Shown here in pieces: positions 1 to 10,800 of a stretch of DNA of 64,000 nt. The stretch comes from Nocardia fluminea (lineage in GTDB: Bacteria > Actinomycetota > Actinomycetes > Mycobacteriales > Mycobacteriaceae). The translations under genes and the position numbers were made by a program. The notes beneath the pieces are model-generated. The model saw nothing but the letters and a program-made list of their open reading frames with translations. It ran no database searches and was not told the DNA's origin. The stretch covers positions 1,364,001-1,428,000 of the forward strand of contig NZ_PJMW01000001.1 of the NCBI RefSeq assembly GCF_002846365.1, read 5' to 3'. Each line of letters starts with the position of its first letter. The first letter of the stretch is position 1.

Positions 1-529
1 GGGTGTCCGGCGACGGTGCCATGCGCAGTTCGGTGATGGCGCCGAGGTCGCTCATCCCCAGACCGGCGTGTGAACCGTCGGCGGAGGTGAACGCCTTGTT
101 GAGCGCGGGGTCGGGAGTGGTGACCGCGCCGACGGTCAGGTCGACGCCGTCGGCGCCGGCGCGCGCGGTCATCGGGATGGTCAGCGCGGCCGGCGAGAAG
201 TCGCGCACGGGCTGGTCGTTGACCTGCTGCTGGATTCGGTAGTCGGTGCGCAGCGTCACCTCCTGCGTGGTGCCGGCGGCGTAGCGCGGCCGCAGCAGAT
301 CGCGCGGCTCCGCACCGGGCGAGACCATCGTGGTGACCGCCGCCGAGATCGGCACGGTGACTTCCTTACCGATGCCGAGCGGCTCCATGCCGTCGACCTC
401 CGCGGCAGGGGCCGAGCGGTCGGCGCAGCCCGCACCGAAGGTCGCGAACCCGAGCACGAGCGCCACCAGTAACACCCCGGGGCGCGCGATGCGGGGTAAG
501 CGAGATCTAGACAACACCGTCACAGCCAT
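1..529 (-). CDS. Putative secreted lipoprotein, 3' end outside the window
   Basis: An open frame runs on the minus strand from an ATG at 529 to the window edge without a stop, so the C-terminus is missing. The first ~40 residues form a lipoprotein signal: arginines, a hydrophobic run (VLLVALVLGF) and a lipobox ending in GAGC, so the mature protein should be lipid-anchored outside the membrane. The rest reads as an extracellular beta-rich domain with repeated Val/Thr stretches and ends near the edge with DLGAITELRMAPSPDT. The style resembles uncharacterised actinobacterial lipoproteins of the DUF6263 type, but this is from memory. It diverges from lspA, which matures lipoproteins, with ~85 bp between the starts. 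Function unknown. Confidence 0.75.
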   Translation of the reverse strand, partial: MAVTVLSRSRLPRIARPGVLLVALVLGFATFGAGCADRSAPAAEVDGMEPLGIGKEVTVPISAAVTTMVSPGAEPRDLLRPRYAAGTTQEVTLRTDYRIQQQVNDQPVRDFSPAALTIPMTARAGADGVDLTVGAVTTPDPALNKAFTSADGSHAGLGMSDLGAITELRMAPSPDT

Positions 530-614
530 CAGCGTACGACCGCTTCCTGAGTAACAGCTGGGACTCCTCGGCACCGCGGCGCGGGCCGGAACGCCACTAG
601 GGAATGATGGACGC

Positions 615-1232
615 GTGAGTGAAGACCGGCCAACCGACAACGCTGCTGTCCCCGAGACCGGCGACGACTCAGCCACACCGTCGGCGGCTGCCGTGCCCGA
701 GGCGGCGGAGACCGCGAAACTCGCTGGTCGCCGGCGTTTGACGACGCTGCTGATCATCGCCGTCGTGCTGTTCGGGCTCGACCTGCTGACCAAGTGCCTC
801 GCGGTCGCCTTCATCGACCCGGGCGAATCGGTGCCGATCATCGGCGATTTCGCGCGGTTCACCCTGGTCCGCAATCCGGGCGCGGCGTTCTCGATGGCCA
901 CCGGCATGACCTGGCTGCTCACGCTGATCGCCGCCGCGGTGGTGATCGGCGTGATCCGGATCGGCCGGACACTGCGCTCACTGTGGTGGGCCATCGGCCT
1001 CGGCATGGTGCTGGGTGGCGCGCTGGGCAACCTGGTCGACCGGCTCTTCCGATACCCAGGCCCGCTGCAGGGCCATGTGGTCGACTTCGTCGCCGTCGGC
1101 TGGTGGCCGGTCTTCAACGTCGCCGACTCCGCCATCGTGTGCGGGGCGATCCTGCTGGTCGCACTCACCGTGTTCGGTTTCGAACCGGACGGCACCCGCA
1201 GCGGTCGCAAACACACCGAGGAGACCGCATGA
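615..1232 (+). CDS. lspA: Lipoprotein signal peptidase (signal peptidase II)
   Basis: Membrane aspartyl protease that cleaves signal peptides of lipidated prolipoproteins. The 205-residue product has a ~40-residue Ser/Ala/Glu-rich cytoplasmic extension, then four predicted membrane helices starting near residue 42. Family motifs are intact: RNPGAAFS near residues 86-93, GNLVDR with catalytic Asp142, and FNVADS with catalytic Asp171. The GTG at 615 is the only sensible start, since the ATGs at 602-608 run into an in-frame TGA. The stop overlaps the next start (ATGA, 4 bp), indicating translational coupling with the pseudouridine synthase. The N-terminal extension is longer than in E. coli LspA but common in mycolata. 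Confidence 0.96.
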   Translation: MSEDRPTDNAAVPETGDDSATPSAAAVPEAAETAKLAGRRRLTTLLIIAVVLFGLDLLTKCLAVAFIDPGESVPIIGDFARFTLVRNPGAAFSMATGMTWLLTLIAAAVVIGVIRIGRTLRSLWWAIGLGMVLGGALGNLVDRLFRYPGPLQGHVVDFVAVGWWPVFNVADSAIVCGAILLVALTVFGFEPDGTRSGRKHTEETA

Positions 1233-2155
1233 GAGAAACCAGGACGATGCCCGTTCCCGACGGACTGGACGGGATGCGGGTGGACGCGGGACTCGCCCGC
1301 CTGCTCGGCCTGTCGCGGACCGCGGTCGTGGCGCTGACCGAGGACGGCTCGGTGCAGATCGACGGCGTCGCCGCGGGCAAGTCCGACCGGCTGACCGCGG
1401 GCGCGTGGCTGGAAGTGATCTTCCCCGAGCCCAAGCGCGAGCTCACCGTCGAGCCCACCCCGGTCGACGGGATGAACATCCTCTACGCCGACGACGACAT
1501 CGTCGCGGTGGACAAGCCGATCGGGGTCGCCGCGCACTCCGGGGTCGGCTGGACCGGTCCGACCGTGGTCGGCGGCCTGGCGGCGATGGGTTACCGCATC
1601 TCCACCTCGGGCGCGCACGAACGCCAGGGCATCGTGCACCGGCTCGACGTGGGCACCTCCGGAGTGATGGTGGTGGCACAATCCGAACACGCTTACACGA
1701 TGCTCAAGCGCGCCTTCAAGGAACGCACGGTCGACAAGCAATACCATGCACTCGTGCAGGGACACCCGGATCCGAGCAGCGGCACCATCGACGCGCCGAT
1801 CGGGCGTGCGCGGGGTAATGCCTGGAAGTTCGCGGTGACCGGCGACGGCAGGCCCAGCGTGACCCACTACGACACCATCGAGGCGTTCCAGGCGGCCAGC
1901 CTGCTCGACGTCCACCTCGAGACCGGCCGCACGCACCAGATCCGGGTGCACTTCTCCGCGGTCCGCCACCCGTGCGCGGGCGACCTCACCTACGGCGCCG
2001 ACCCGACGCTGGCCAAACGTCTCGGCCTGGAACGGCAGTGGCTGCACGCGCGTCAGCTCGGCTTCCACCATCCCGCGGACGGCCGCTGGCTGGAGATCAC
2101 CAGCGAGTACCCCGACGATCTGGCGGGCGCCTTGGACGTACTACGCAATGCCTGA
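1229..2155 (+). CDS. RluA-family 23S rRNA pseudouridine synthase
   Basis: Isomerises uridine to pseudouridine in rRNA. The 308-residue protein starts with an S4-like RNA-binding domain (about residues 15-70), followed by the RluA catalytic domain. The catalytic motif HRLDVGTSG is present with Asp140 as nucleophile, and the family signature GRTHQIRVH lies near residue 230. The start at 1229 overlaps the lspA stop by 4 bp; the open frame continues upstream through lspA but that part is shadow. The lspA-rluA pair is widely conserved in actinobacteria. The exact target uridines (RluD-like or other) cannot be told from sequence. Confidence 0.93.
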   Translation: MRETRTMPVPDGLDGMRVDAGLARLLGLSRTAVVALTEDGSVQIDGVAAGKSDRLTAGAWLEVIFPEPKRELTVEPTPVDGMNILYADDDIVAVDKPIGVAAHSGVGWTGPTVVGGLAAMGYRISTSGAHERQGIVHRLDVGTSGVMVVAQSEHAYTMLKRAFKERTVDKQYHALVQGHPDPSSGTIDAPIGRARGNAWKFAVTGDGRPSVTHYDTIEAFQAASLLDVHLETGRTHQIRVHFSAVRHPCAGDLTYGADPTLAKRLGLERQWLHARQLGFHHPADGRWLEITSEYPDDLAGALDVLRNA

Positions 2156-2948
2156 CGACCCGCGGTCGTCCGAACCGGCGCCGGATACGGCGTCGGACGA
2201 CCGCGGGGATTCACCGATAGGGCACGCCGCCGACGACCTCGGGAACATGCCGGCGGAATCGCCTGCCGCGGAGGACGACTCGCGAGCACGACGGGTTTCG
2301 CCGCGCAACGCGGTGATATTCGGGCTCACGGCGATCGGTGCGGCGATCCTGCTGGTGATCGCCTTCCGTGAACCGCCGCCGGCGTCGGCGGTGGCCACCG
2401 ATCGGCTGGGGCCCGCGCCCGGCGAACAGGTCGAGCAATACCTCGTCGACGCGAAAGCCTCCCTCGACGGCGGCGATACCGCCGAGCACTGGGCCCTCGT
2501 GTCGTTCACCGATTACCTCGCGCCCCAACAACTTCCGGCCGCAGCCGACGGACTGCGGATCTCCGGGGTGATCCAGCACGTGCCGGTCGACCGGGTCCAG
2601 ACACCGGTGATCACCGTCGCGACGCCGGCCGGTGACGAGCCCGCGGTGAAGTCCGGCGAGGCGGCCGCCGGGTTGGTCGCGGCGCAGCGGTTCCGCGACG
2701 AACGCAGTGCCGCGATCGCTCGTGTCACCGAGAGTCGCCTGCGCGCGGGATGCGCGTGCACGGCGGGCCTTATGGTGCGCGGCACCCTGCCCCAATTGCG
2801 TGACCTCGCAACACGACCCGGTGTCCGGGCGGTCCAGGCGTTACCGGCCGACGCCATCGCGGGACGGTTCGCGGTGAGTCCGCTGCTGCCCGGCACCAGC
2901 GACACCGTCACACCGAGCCCCGACGACGGCCCGGTTCCCAGCGAGTAG
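2148..2948 (+). CDS. Conserved single-pass membrane protein, unknown function
   Basis: A 266-residue protein whose ATG lies 8 bp inside the end of the pseudouridine synthase gene, making it the third member of the lspA operon. Residues 1-45 are acidic and Pro/Asp-rich (cytoplasmic), residues ~48-68 form one membrane helix ([19 protein letters not shown]), and ~195 residues lie outside. The outer domain contains a closely spaced Cys pair (GCACTAG), possibly a disulfide or metal site, and a Pro/Ser/Asp-rich tail. I recognise no enzymatic motif. Its position suggests a cell-envelope role. Confidence 0.85.
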   Translation: MPDDPRSSEPAPDTASDDRGDSPIGHAADDLGNMPAESPAAEDDSRARRVSPRNAVIFGLTAIGAAILLVIAFREPPPASAVATDRLGPAPGEQVEQYLVDAKASLDGGDTAEHWALVSFTDYLAPQQLPAAADGLRISGVIQHVPVDRVQTPVITVATPAGDEPAVKSGEAAAGLVAAQRFRDERSAAIARVTESRLRAGCACTAGLMVRGTLPQLRDLATRPGVRAVQALPADAIAGRFAVSPLLPGTSDTVTPSPDDGPVPSE

Positions 2949-2956
2949 CACGCCGG

Positions 2957-3208
2957 TCAGTCGCCGCGACGGGTCTCGGCCAACACCCACAGCTCGCGGG
3001 CCCGGTCGACATCTCCGGCCTGGTCATAAGCCGCTGCCAGTAAATCCAGCGCCTCGGCATCGAGCCGATCGATCTGCCCGATGAGGTCGGCGAACAGCTC
3101 GTCCAATTCGCCGGGGGTCACCGGGCGGTCCCGAGACGGTGCGAAAGCGGCAGCAATACCTCCATAACCGGCAAAGGTACTCCAACACCGAATGTTCATC
3201 CGGCACAA
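2957..3208 (-). CDS. Small TPR-like hypothetical protein
   Basis: A short minus-strand frame whose last ~55 residues look genuine: a helical acidic segment with one tetratricopeptide-like unit (LLAAAYDQAGDVDRARELW). The first ~28 residues (from a TTG at 3208) look less protein-like, and a GTG at 3121 would give a 54-residue product, so the start is uncertain. It is convergent with the preceding membrane protein gene and lies downstream of ctpE on the same strand. No function can be assigned. Confidence 0.45.
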   Translation of the reverse strand: MCRMNIRCWSTFAGYGGIAAAFAPSRDRPVTPGELDELFADLIGQIDRLDAEALDLLAAAYDQAGDVDRARELWVLAETRRGD

Positions 3209-3247
3209 GGGTTCTCGAAACGGCCGGACCGCGAGTCGGTGGGTCGG

Positions 3248-5671
3248 TCAGGCCCCCTGCGCGCCCACCGGGGGAAGGAGCTTGCCCGTGCCGCCAGAGC
3301 GCCGCGTCTGCACCCACCATGCCAGCTCGACCAGCACGATGCCGATCACACCGCAGACCACCGCCGCCAGCGTCAGGCGCGGATTGGACGGGTCGAGTTT
3401 GAAGAACTCGCGGGTGAACGGGATCGTGAACAGCGCGACATAGGCCAGCACGGACACCGCGATCAGCACCACCTTCCACCACACGTACGGCCGCGCGACC
3501 AGCACGAGCACCCACAGCGCGATCATGATCAGCGTGATCAGCGCGGTGGTGCCCGCCTGCACCTTCTGCGTTTCCGTGGCTTCCGGTCCGGCATAGGCGA
3601 TGAGGTAGGCCACGAACGTCGCCACGCCGATCACCACGCCCGAGGGCACGGCCAGGCGCATCACCCGGCCGACGAAACCGGTGCGGGCGCGCTCGTTGTT
3701 GGGCGCGAGGGAGAGCACGAACGCGGGGATGCCGATGGTGAACCAGGCCGCGATGGTGACGTGGCGCGGCAGGAACGGATACCCGATGGGGTCGTAGCCG
3801 AAGATCTGCGATCCGACCCCGGCCAGGCCGACGAGGAAGGCCAGCAACACCGAGTACACGGTCTTGGTGAGGAACAGGTTCGAGACGCGTTCGATATTGC
3901 CGATCACCCGGCGCCCCTCCCCCACCACATACGGCAGGGTCGCGAACTTGTTGTCCAGCAACACGATCTGCGCCACCGCGCGGGTGGCCGGGCTACCCGC
4001 GCCCATCGCGACACCGATATCGGCGTCCTTGAGCGCCAGCACGTCGTTGACGCCGTCACCGGTCATGGCGACGGTGTGCCCGCGCGATTGCAGGGCACCG
4101 ACCATGGCGCGCTTCTGATCGGGACGCACCCGGCCGAACGTGGTTTCGTGATCGAGCACGTCGGCGAGCGCGGCCGGATCGTCGGGCAGAGTGCGCGCAT
4201 CGACGGCGTGATCACCGCCGGGCAGGTCGAGCGAGGAGGCCACCGCACCGACCGACACGGCGTTGTCGCCGGAGATCACCTTGATCGAGACCTGCTGGCT
4301 CGCAAAGTATTCCAGGGTCGCCTTCGCGTCGGGGCGCACCTTCTGTTCGAGCACCACCAGCGCGGCGGGCTCGACCCGGCCGGGTGCGTCGCCGGCGTCG
4401 ACCGGGCGGTCGCCGCGCGCCAGCAGCAGCACGCGCAGACCCGACGAGCCGAGCTGCTCGGCGTGGGCGGCTTCCTCGGAAGCGGGGTCGAGCAGCACGT
4501 CGGCGGCGCCGAGCACCCAATCACCGTGGGCGCCATAGGAAATGCCGCTCCACTTCTTGGCCGAGGAGAAGGGCGCGACGGCGGTCTGCGACCAGCCGGG
4601 CGAGTCGGGCAGCGCTTCGGCGATGGCCTGAACGCTGGCGTTGGGGCGCGGGTCGTCGCCGGCGAGCGCGGCCAGCGCGGCTTTCACCTGCGCCTCGTCG
4701 AACGCGCCCAGCGGTTCGATCTGCGCCAGGCGCATGCCGTTCTCGGTGAGGGTGCCGGTCTTGTCCGCGCACACCACGTCGACCCGGGCCAAGCCCTCGA
4801 TCGCGGGAAGTTCCTGCACCAGGCACTGGCGTTTACCCAGGCGGACCACACCGACCGCGAAGGCGATCGACGTCATCAGGACCAGGCCTTCGGGGACCAT
4901 CGGTACCAGTGCCGCGACCATGCCGGTGACGGCCGGGCGCCACGATTCCCCGCTCGAGACCAGCTGGTTGTAGATGCTGAGCAGGCCGGCGGGGATGAGC
5001 AGATAGGTGATGAACTTCAGGATCTTGTCGATGCCCGAACGCAATTCGGAGTGCACCAGCGTGAACTTGCTGGCTTCCTCGGCCAGTTTCGCGGCGTAGG
5101 CGTCCTTACCGACCTTGGTCGCGCGGTAGGCGCCCGAGCCCGAGACCACGAAGCTGCCCGACATCACCGGGGCGCCGATGCCCTTGTCGATCGGGTCGGC
5201 CTCGCCGGTCAGCAGCGATTCGTCGATCTCGAGTGCGGCGGCTTCCTCGACCTCACCGTCGACCACGATCTGGTCGCCGGGACCGAGCTCGATCAGATCG
5301 TCGAGCACCACCTCGCCGGGAGCGACCTGCCGGGCGACGCCGTCGCGGCGCACCGTCGGCTTGGCCTGGCTGACGATCGCCAGCTCGTCCAGGGTCCGTT
5401 TCGCCCTGACCTCCTGGATGATGCCGACCGCGCTGTTGGCCACGATGAGCAGCCCGAACATGCCGTCGATGATCGAACCCGTCGACAGCACCAGCAGGAA
5501 CAGCACACCGAGAATGGCATTGATGCGGGTGAACACATTCGCGCGGACGATCTCGCCGACCGACCGGCTCGCCCTGGCGGGAACGTCGTTGGTACGCCCG
5601 TCGCGGCGGCGCTCGTCGACCTGTGCGGCGGTGAGCCCGGCAGCCGCCGGTTCCTGCACGGAAATGGACAT
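3248..5671 (-). CDS. ctpE: Cation-transporting P-type ATPase, CtpE-like
   Basis: ATP-driven cation pump of the inner membrane. With the ATG at 5671 the protein has 807 residues, close to mycobacterial CtpE, which has been linked to calcium uptake. Visible features are the actuator motif TGEADP (~155-160), the M4 helix motif VPEGL (~259-263), the phosphorylation site DKTGTLT with Asp303, the hinge TGDGVND, and six C-terminal membrane helices. The M4 motif lacks the CPC/CPx of heavy-metal pumps, which fits a CtpE/P2-like ATPase. An upstream ATG at 5698 is possible, but a TAATCT element ends 7 nt before 5671, the usual layout of a leaderless mRNA. Substrate is inferred from family only. Confidence 0.92.
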   Translation of the reverse strand: MSISVQEPAAAGLTAAQVDERRRDGRTNDVPARASRSVGEIVRANVFTRINAILGVLFLLVLSTGSIIDGMFGLLIVANSAVGIIQEVRAKRTLDELAIVSQAKPTVRRDGVARQVAPGEVVLDDLIELGPGDQIVVDGEVEEAAALEIDESLLTGEADPIDKGIGAPVMSGSFVVSGSGAYRATKVGKDAYAAKLAEEASKFTLVHSELRSGIDKILKFITYLLIPAGLLSIYNQLVSSGESWRPAVTGMVAALVPMVPEGLVLMTSIAFAVGVVRLGKRQCLVQELPAIEGLARVDVVCADKTGTLTENGMRLAQIEPLGAFDEAQVKAALAALAGDDPRPNASVQAIAEALPDSPGWSQTAVAPFSSAKKWSGISYGAHGDWVLGAADVLLDPASEEAAHAEQLGSSGLRVLLLARGDRPVDAGDAPGRVEPAALVVLEQKVRPDAKATLEYFASQQVSIKVISGDNAVSVGAVASSLDLPGGDHAVDARTLPDDPAALADVLDHETTFGRVRPDQKRAMVGALQSRGHTVAMTGDGVNDVLALKDADIGVAMGAGSPATRAVAQIVLLDNKFATLPYVVGEGRRVIGNIERVSNLFLTKTVYSVLLAFLVGLAGVGSQIFGYDPIGYPFLPRHVTIAAWFTIGIPAFVLSLAPNNERARTGFVGRVMRLAVPSGVVIGVATFVAYLIAYAGPEATETQKVQAGTTALITLIMIALWVLVLVARPYVWWKVVLIAVSVLAYVALFTIPFTREFFKLDPSNPRLTLAAVVCGVIGIVLVELAWWVQTRRSGGTGKLLPPVGAQGA

Positions 5672-5706
5672 GCTCGTCAGATTAGCCGGTCGTAACATGG
5701 GATGAA
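5671..5706. promoter_or_regulatory. Divergent ctpE/rarD promoters, probably leaderless
   Basis: Only ~35 bp separate the two start codons. On the minus strand TAATCT (plus-strand AGATTA at 5679-5684) lies 7 nt before the ctpE ATG at 5671. On the plus strand TAACAT (5693-5698) lies 7 nt before the ATG at 5706. Both match the actinobacterial -10 consensus TANNNT placed directly ahead of the coding start, implying transcripts without a 5' leader. This is inferred from spacing. Confidence 0.5.
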
Positions 5707-6623
5707 TGCAGCGCAGCTCCTCCCCGCCCGGTGTCGTTTTCGGGGCGGGGGCCTACCTCATCTGGGGTTCGTTCGCCGCCTTCTTCGGGCTGTTGTCGTT
5801 CGCCTCGCCCGCCGAAGTGGTGGCGCAGCGGATCGTGTGGACGCTGGTCGTGGTGCTGGTCGTACTCACACTGACGGGACGGCTGCGCGGCTTGCGCGGT
5901 ATCGATGCCAGGACCTGGCGGATGGCCGCCGCGGCCTCGGCGGCGCTGTCGCTGAACTGGGGTGTGTATGTCTTCGGTGTCACCACCGGGCACATCGTGG
6001 AGTGCGCGCTCGGCTACTTCATCAATCCGCTGGTCACCGTGGCCATCGGCGTGTTGCTGTTCCGGGAGCGGCTCACCGGAGCGCAGTGGGCGGCCCTGGG
6101 CCTGGGCGCGCTGGCGGTGGTGGTGCTGACCGTCGACTACGGCAGGCCGCCGGTGATCGCGCTGATCCTGGCCTGCTCGTTCGCCATTTACGGGCTGGTG
6201 AAGAAGGTGATCCGGCTCGACGCGCTGCCCGGCATCGCGGCCGAGGGCATTGTCGCCGTGCCGTTCGCGCTGGCCTTCCTGATCGTCCTCATGGCCGCCG
6301 GCCGCAGCGAGATGACCTCCAGCCCGGCCCATTTCGGTCTCATGCTGGCCACCGGGCCGGTCACCCTGCTGCCGCTGCTGCTGTTCGCCGTCGCGGCCAA
6401 GCGGGTGCCGCTCTCGACCATGGGCATCCTGCAGTACCTGACTCCGGCCCTGCAGATGGCCTGGGGTGTGGCGGTCATGCACGAACCCATGCCCGCGTCA
6501 CGCTGGGCCGGATTCGCCTTGATCTGGACGGCGCTGGCGGTGTTCACCGCCGACGCTGTGCTGCGGGCACGCCGCACCAGGCAGCGCTCGGTGGTCGAGG
6601 CGGCGGACGCCACCGCGCACTAG
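5706..6623 (+). CDS. rarD: RarD-type EamA/DMT family permease
   Basis: A 305-residue multispanning membrane protein of the drug/metabolite transporter superfamily, with about ten predicted helices arranged as two EamA halves (about 5-145 and 150-285). RarD signature segments are recognisable: [15 protein letters not shown] at the N-terminus, [15 protein letters not shown] near residue 85, and [14 protein letters not shown] near residue 245. Known members are inner-membrane exporters of largely unknown substrates. The start at 5706 is preferred over the out-of-frame ATG at 5702 because only this frame is open. It is divergent from ctpE and ends 130 bp before the next gene. Confidence 0.9.
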   Translation: MQRSSSPPGVVFGAGAYLIWGSFAAFFGLLSFASPAEVVAQRIVWTLVVVLVVLTLTGRLRGLRGIDARTWRMAAAASAALSLNWGVYVFGVTTGHIVECALGYFINPLVTVAIGVLLFRERLTGAQWAALGLGALAVVVLTVDYGRPPVIALILACSFAIYGLVKKVIRLDALPGIAAEGIVAVPFALAFLIVLMAAGRSEMTSSPAHFGLMLATGPVTLLPLLLFAVAAKRVPLSTMGILQYLTPALQMAWGVAVMHEPMPASRWAGFALIWTALAVFTADAVLRARRTRQRSVVEAADATAH

Positions 6624-6753
6624 TCCGGCTCGGTGTCACGCCGCAAGCTCGATTCGGTGTCACACCGGCGTGAATCGCCGGTGGAGCACAAGCCGACCGG
6701 TAGGCTTGCGAATCGGACAATCGGATAGTGGGCACCCGAGAGGGGTGGATTCT

Positions 6754-7674
6754 GTGCACGATGCGGGGTACTCGGATCGGGTCGCCGGAGTGCTGGTCGG
6801 TACCGCCGCCGGTGACGCGCTGGGGGCAGGCTACGAGTTCACACATCCGGGGCCGGACACGGTGATCGACATGATCGGCGGCGGGGTGTTCGACTGGGCG
6901 CCGGGCGAGTGGACCGACGATACGTCGATGGCCGTCGCCGTGGCGGTAGCCGCTGCCAACGGGCCGGGCATCGACCTCGACGCGGTCGCGGCGGGGTTCG
7001 TCTCCTGGTACGACTCGAAGCCGCCCGACATCGGGAACCAGACGCGAAACGTGTTGTCCGCCAGACCTTCCTCCGCGCTGGACATGCAGGCTGTGGCGAT
7101 GTCGCTGACCGGCCGCACCGGCGGCAACGGTTCACTGATGCGGACCGCGCCGGTCGCGTTGGCCTACCTCGACGACGCCGCCGAGTGCGTCGCGGCGGCA
7201 GGCCGGGTCGGGTTGCTCACCCACTACGACGAGAACGCTGTCGAGGCGTGCAAGATATGGACCTACGCGATCCGGCATGCCGTCCTCAACGCCGATTTCG
7301 ACGGGGTTCGCGAATACGTCAGCGGCTCACCGCAATCCGCGTATTGGACCGATCGTCTAGACGAAGCGGAGAAGGGCACGCCCGCCGACTTCCCGAACAA
7401 CGGCTGGGTCGTGCACGCCCTGCAGACCGCCTGGTGGGCGATCACCACCACCGATCAGTCGACGCCCGAGCACCTTCCCCGCGCGCTCGAGGCGTGCGTC
7501 CGTGCCGGAAACGACACCGACACCACCGCGGCCATCGCGGGCGGCCTGCTCGGCGCCCGCTGGGGAGCCTCGGCCGTCCCCGCCCGCTGGCGCGCGCTCC
7601 TGCACGGCTACCCCGGCCTCACCGGTGCCGACCTGCCCGATCTGGCCCAGCGGATCGCCACCAACTCCCGCTGA
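6754..7674 (+). CDS. ADP-ribosylglycohydrolase family protein
   Basis: A predicted soluble hydrolase removing ADP-ribose from proteins or small molecules (ARH/DraG family). Metal-binding residues typical of the family are visible: GDALGAGYEF near residue 18, a WTDDTSMA motif near residue 52 (two Asp and a Thr for the di-Mg centre), GNGSLMR near residue 125, and a C-terminal GNDTDTTAAIAGGLLGA stretch supplying further Asp/Thr ligands. The GTG at 6754 is preferred because a purine-rich AGAGGGG lies just upstream and the conserved core begins right after it; the frame stays open back to 6670 but lacks similarity. About 306 residues, normal for the family. No partner ADP-ribosyltransferase is visible nearby. 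Confidence 0.93.
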   Translation: MHDAGYSDRVAGVLVGTAAGDALGAGYEFTHPGPDTVIDMIGGGVFDWAPGEWTDDTSMAVAVAVAAANGPGIDLDAVAAGFVSWYDSKPPDIGNQTRNVLSARPSSALDMQAVAMSLTGRTGGNGSLMRTAPVALAYLDDAAECVAAAGRVGLLTHYDENAVEACKIWTYAIRHAVLNADFDGVREYVSGSPQSAYWTDRLDEAEKGTPADFPNNGWVVHALQTAWWAITTTDQSTPEHLPRALEACVRAGNDTDTTAAIAGGLLGARWGASAVPARWRALLHGYPGLTGADLPDLAQRIATNSR

Positions 7675-7800
7675 GCCCCCGGGTTGGTGTCGCGGTCTGG
7701 AGGCGGCCGCGGTGTACCGAGCCGCCGATCACCGCGCCTGCGTACCGCACTCGGCGACGCTCACCTGACAGCACGGTGATCGAACCTCCACCGGGATGGG

Positions 7801-10800
7801 CTACCAGGCGGTGATGATCGGGCCGGGGGTCCACGTGCCCCAACGGTTCTCGGAGTCGACGGTGACCTTCGCGGGGCCCGCGGTGGTGTCCAGCGGCAGA
7901 TACTGCTCGAGGGAGCCCCAGTCCCTGTCCCAGTCGTTGTTCAGGTACGTGGGCAGCGTGCGGGCGGTGAAGAGGAGCTGGGTCCAGCCGAGCGGGCCGC
8001 CGCCGTCGTGACCCTGCCAGAGGTTGGTGATGGTGGCGCCGTTGCGGTCGGGCAGGATGCGGTATTCGGGCAGCTCGGCGATGCCGTTGTAGGTGGGCAT
8101 CTGGTTCTGGCACGGGAAGTGCAGTCCCACCGCCCAATCCAGCAGCACCGGCGCCTCACGGCCGACCAGCGCGCTGAGCGTGGTGGTCTGCGGCATGCGC
8201 GGCGGGGTGAGCGCGAGCCACTGGTCGGCGCCGAGGTCCTTGTCGGCGGCGACCAGGCGGACAACGCTCGTATCAGCGGGCAGCTGATCCATCGGGACAC
8301 GCAGATTGCGCCACATCGGCGCCGGTCCGATATCGGTCGGCGCGATCCGGCCGGTCACGGTGACGTTGCCGTCGGCCGCGGCGGTGCCGTATTCGACGGC
8401 CAGTTCCTGACCGGGGTGGACGATGCCGTCGGCGTCGATCGAGCGGATCCGGCCCGCCACCGACATCGCGAGCAGCGGACCGCGCGGACCGTCCGGGAGG
8501 CGGAACCAGCCCGTGGTCAGCGCGGCGGGCTCCTGGGCGCCGGGGCGGTAGCTACCGAGGACAGGCGTGGTCGCGGGATCGAGGCCGAACGGCAGCTGCA
8601 ACGAGCCCTGCCGTGATTCCGAGCCAGCCGACGTCGAGGCGTCGCGCAGCTTGTCGGGATCGTCGGAGACCGAATTCGCCTGCCCGGTGGTCGATTCCAC
8701 TTCATCGGAAGTGAGCACCGGCGCGACGCCGTCGGCGCGGAAGCCGGTCGAGTCGGTGCCGTTCATCGTGCTGGTCATGTCGCCGGACAGCGGCGCGAGC
8801 ATCGAGGCGTTCGGGTCGGTTTCGACGAGCACCTCGTCGGCCATCCCGCACCCGCCGCCGAAGGCCGCGGAGAGATTGGCGCCGGCCAGCGAGTACGCGG
8901 GGTACTGGGCGACGGTGGCCTTGGCGAAGGAGGCGACCTCGAACAGCACCATCATCGCGGCGGCCACAGCGAGAACCGGCGTCCCCGCGAACCAGCCGAC
9001 CTTCGCCTTCGGATTCAGGTTCGGGTGGACGTGGTACCAGGCGGCCGCGGCGAGCGCCAGCAGGGTCAGACCGACGAACAGGGTCGAGACGCCGTAGCCG
9101 GCGACGGTCGGCGGCTTGTCCCACCAGGGGATCCCCCACGAGGAGACATACCAGTAACCGTTGGCGCCGACCCAGGTCATGGCGAGGGTGAAGAAGACAC
9201 CCGCGGCGAACAGCGCGCGGTTGCGCATCGGGCGCAGCACGTGCGCGCTCACCGCGACCGCCGTCACCGCGGCGACGCAGGTGGCGAGGCCCGCGAACAC
9301 ACCGAACTGGTGCGTCCACTTGGTGGGCGAGAACATCATCAGCACCATGGCGGCGAGGGTGATGCCGAGCATGCGCCGGACCGGGCCCACCGCGGTGCCG
9401 GGGATGTGGCCACCGCGCCGCAGCATCACCGCAGTGCACACGATCAGGCCGATCAGCATCGCGAAGACACCGAAACGCCTGGTCAGCCAGCCATCGGCAT
9501 TGAGCTGCAGCAGATATTGATAGCGCAGGAACTCGAAGAACCAGGACTCCCCCGGCCCGATCACGCTGTGCACGGCGAACATCTCCCGCACGCCGGCGAA
9601 GGTCCGGTCGGCGAAGACGACGGTGAGTACCACCGTGCCCGCGGCCAGGATCGGCAGGAGTTGCGCGAGGTAGCCCACCGACTTCGACCGCGACACGATC
9701 ATCGCGGTGACGGCACGCGCACCGGCCACCAGCGCGCCGAGGCAGATCAGGCCCGACGGTGCGCCGGTGAGGGTGAACGCGGCCACGATCACCGCGACAG
9801 CGAACGGGACGAGCCGCCGGGTCGCGATCGCCCGCTCGACCGACACCCAGGTGACCAGAACACCGAGTGCGACAACGAATTCCGCGCGCAACCCGTTGTT
9901 GTAGGGCAGCCAGAAGGCCAGGAAGACGAAAGCGGCGGTCCACGTGGCGATGCGTTCGCGGCGCACCGCGACACCGAGGCGGGGCAGCACTTCGCGACTG
10001 ATCAGCCACCAGGTCAGTACGCCCGCGCCGAGGACGGGCAGCCGGACCAGCGGGCTGACCGCGGAGAGATGGGTGAGCCAGCCGATGATGTCGACGTACG
10101 GGGTGTAGAACGGGCCCTCGTCGACGCTGAACCAGCGGTAGTAGTTGGACATGTTGCCCGAACTCCGCGCGCCTCTCGCCATCCCGAGGATGTAGCCGTC
10201 GTCGGAGGTGTTGGCGCCGATGAAATGCCAGACGACCAGCACGGCGAACACCAGCCAGTCGACCGGGCGCAGCCGCCACCAGCGTTGCGGCAGGAATCGG
10301 CGCGCGGAGCGGCCGTCGCGGGCGTCGAGGCGGTGCAGGGCGAACAGCGCCACCGCGGTGGCCACCAGGCACAGCACGATGACGGCCAGTTTGAGCCAGG
10401 TCGGGGAAGTCGTGTAGCGGGCGTCGACGTCGACGCGCACCGCGAGGTCCGCGGGGGCGGCGCCGGTGAGCTCACTGAACACGCCGACGACCTGCGGACG
10501 CAGATCGGCGGCCACGGCGGCGCCTGCACCGAGACCGGTCGTGGTGACCGTGGCCTGCTGCGGCGTGAGCGCGATCGTCAGCGCGCAGGAACGGTCGAGC
10601 ACCTCGGCGAGCGGGGCCGTCCACACCAGGGTCGAGCGCGAGACCACATCCACCCGGCCGGGGCGTTCGGCGGTATCGGCGACCACCTTCACGACGAAGC
10701 CGTACTTCTCCATATCGGCCGATTGACGCGGCACGGTCGAGACCGCCACACCACCGTTGGCGGCCAGCGAACTCAGCGCGGCACACGGCACCGTCGCCGA

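Noticed and set aside
3239..5695. 818-codon plus-strand open frame antisense to ctpE
   Set aside because: His/Arg/Gly/Asp-rich shadow translation without domains; the opposite strand has a complete P-type ATPase.
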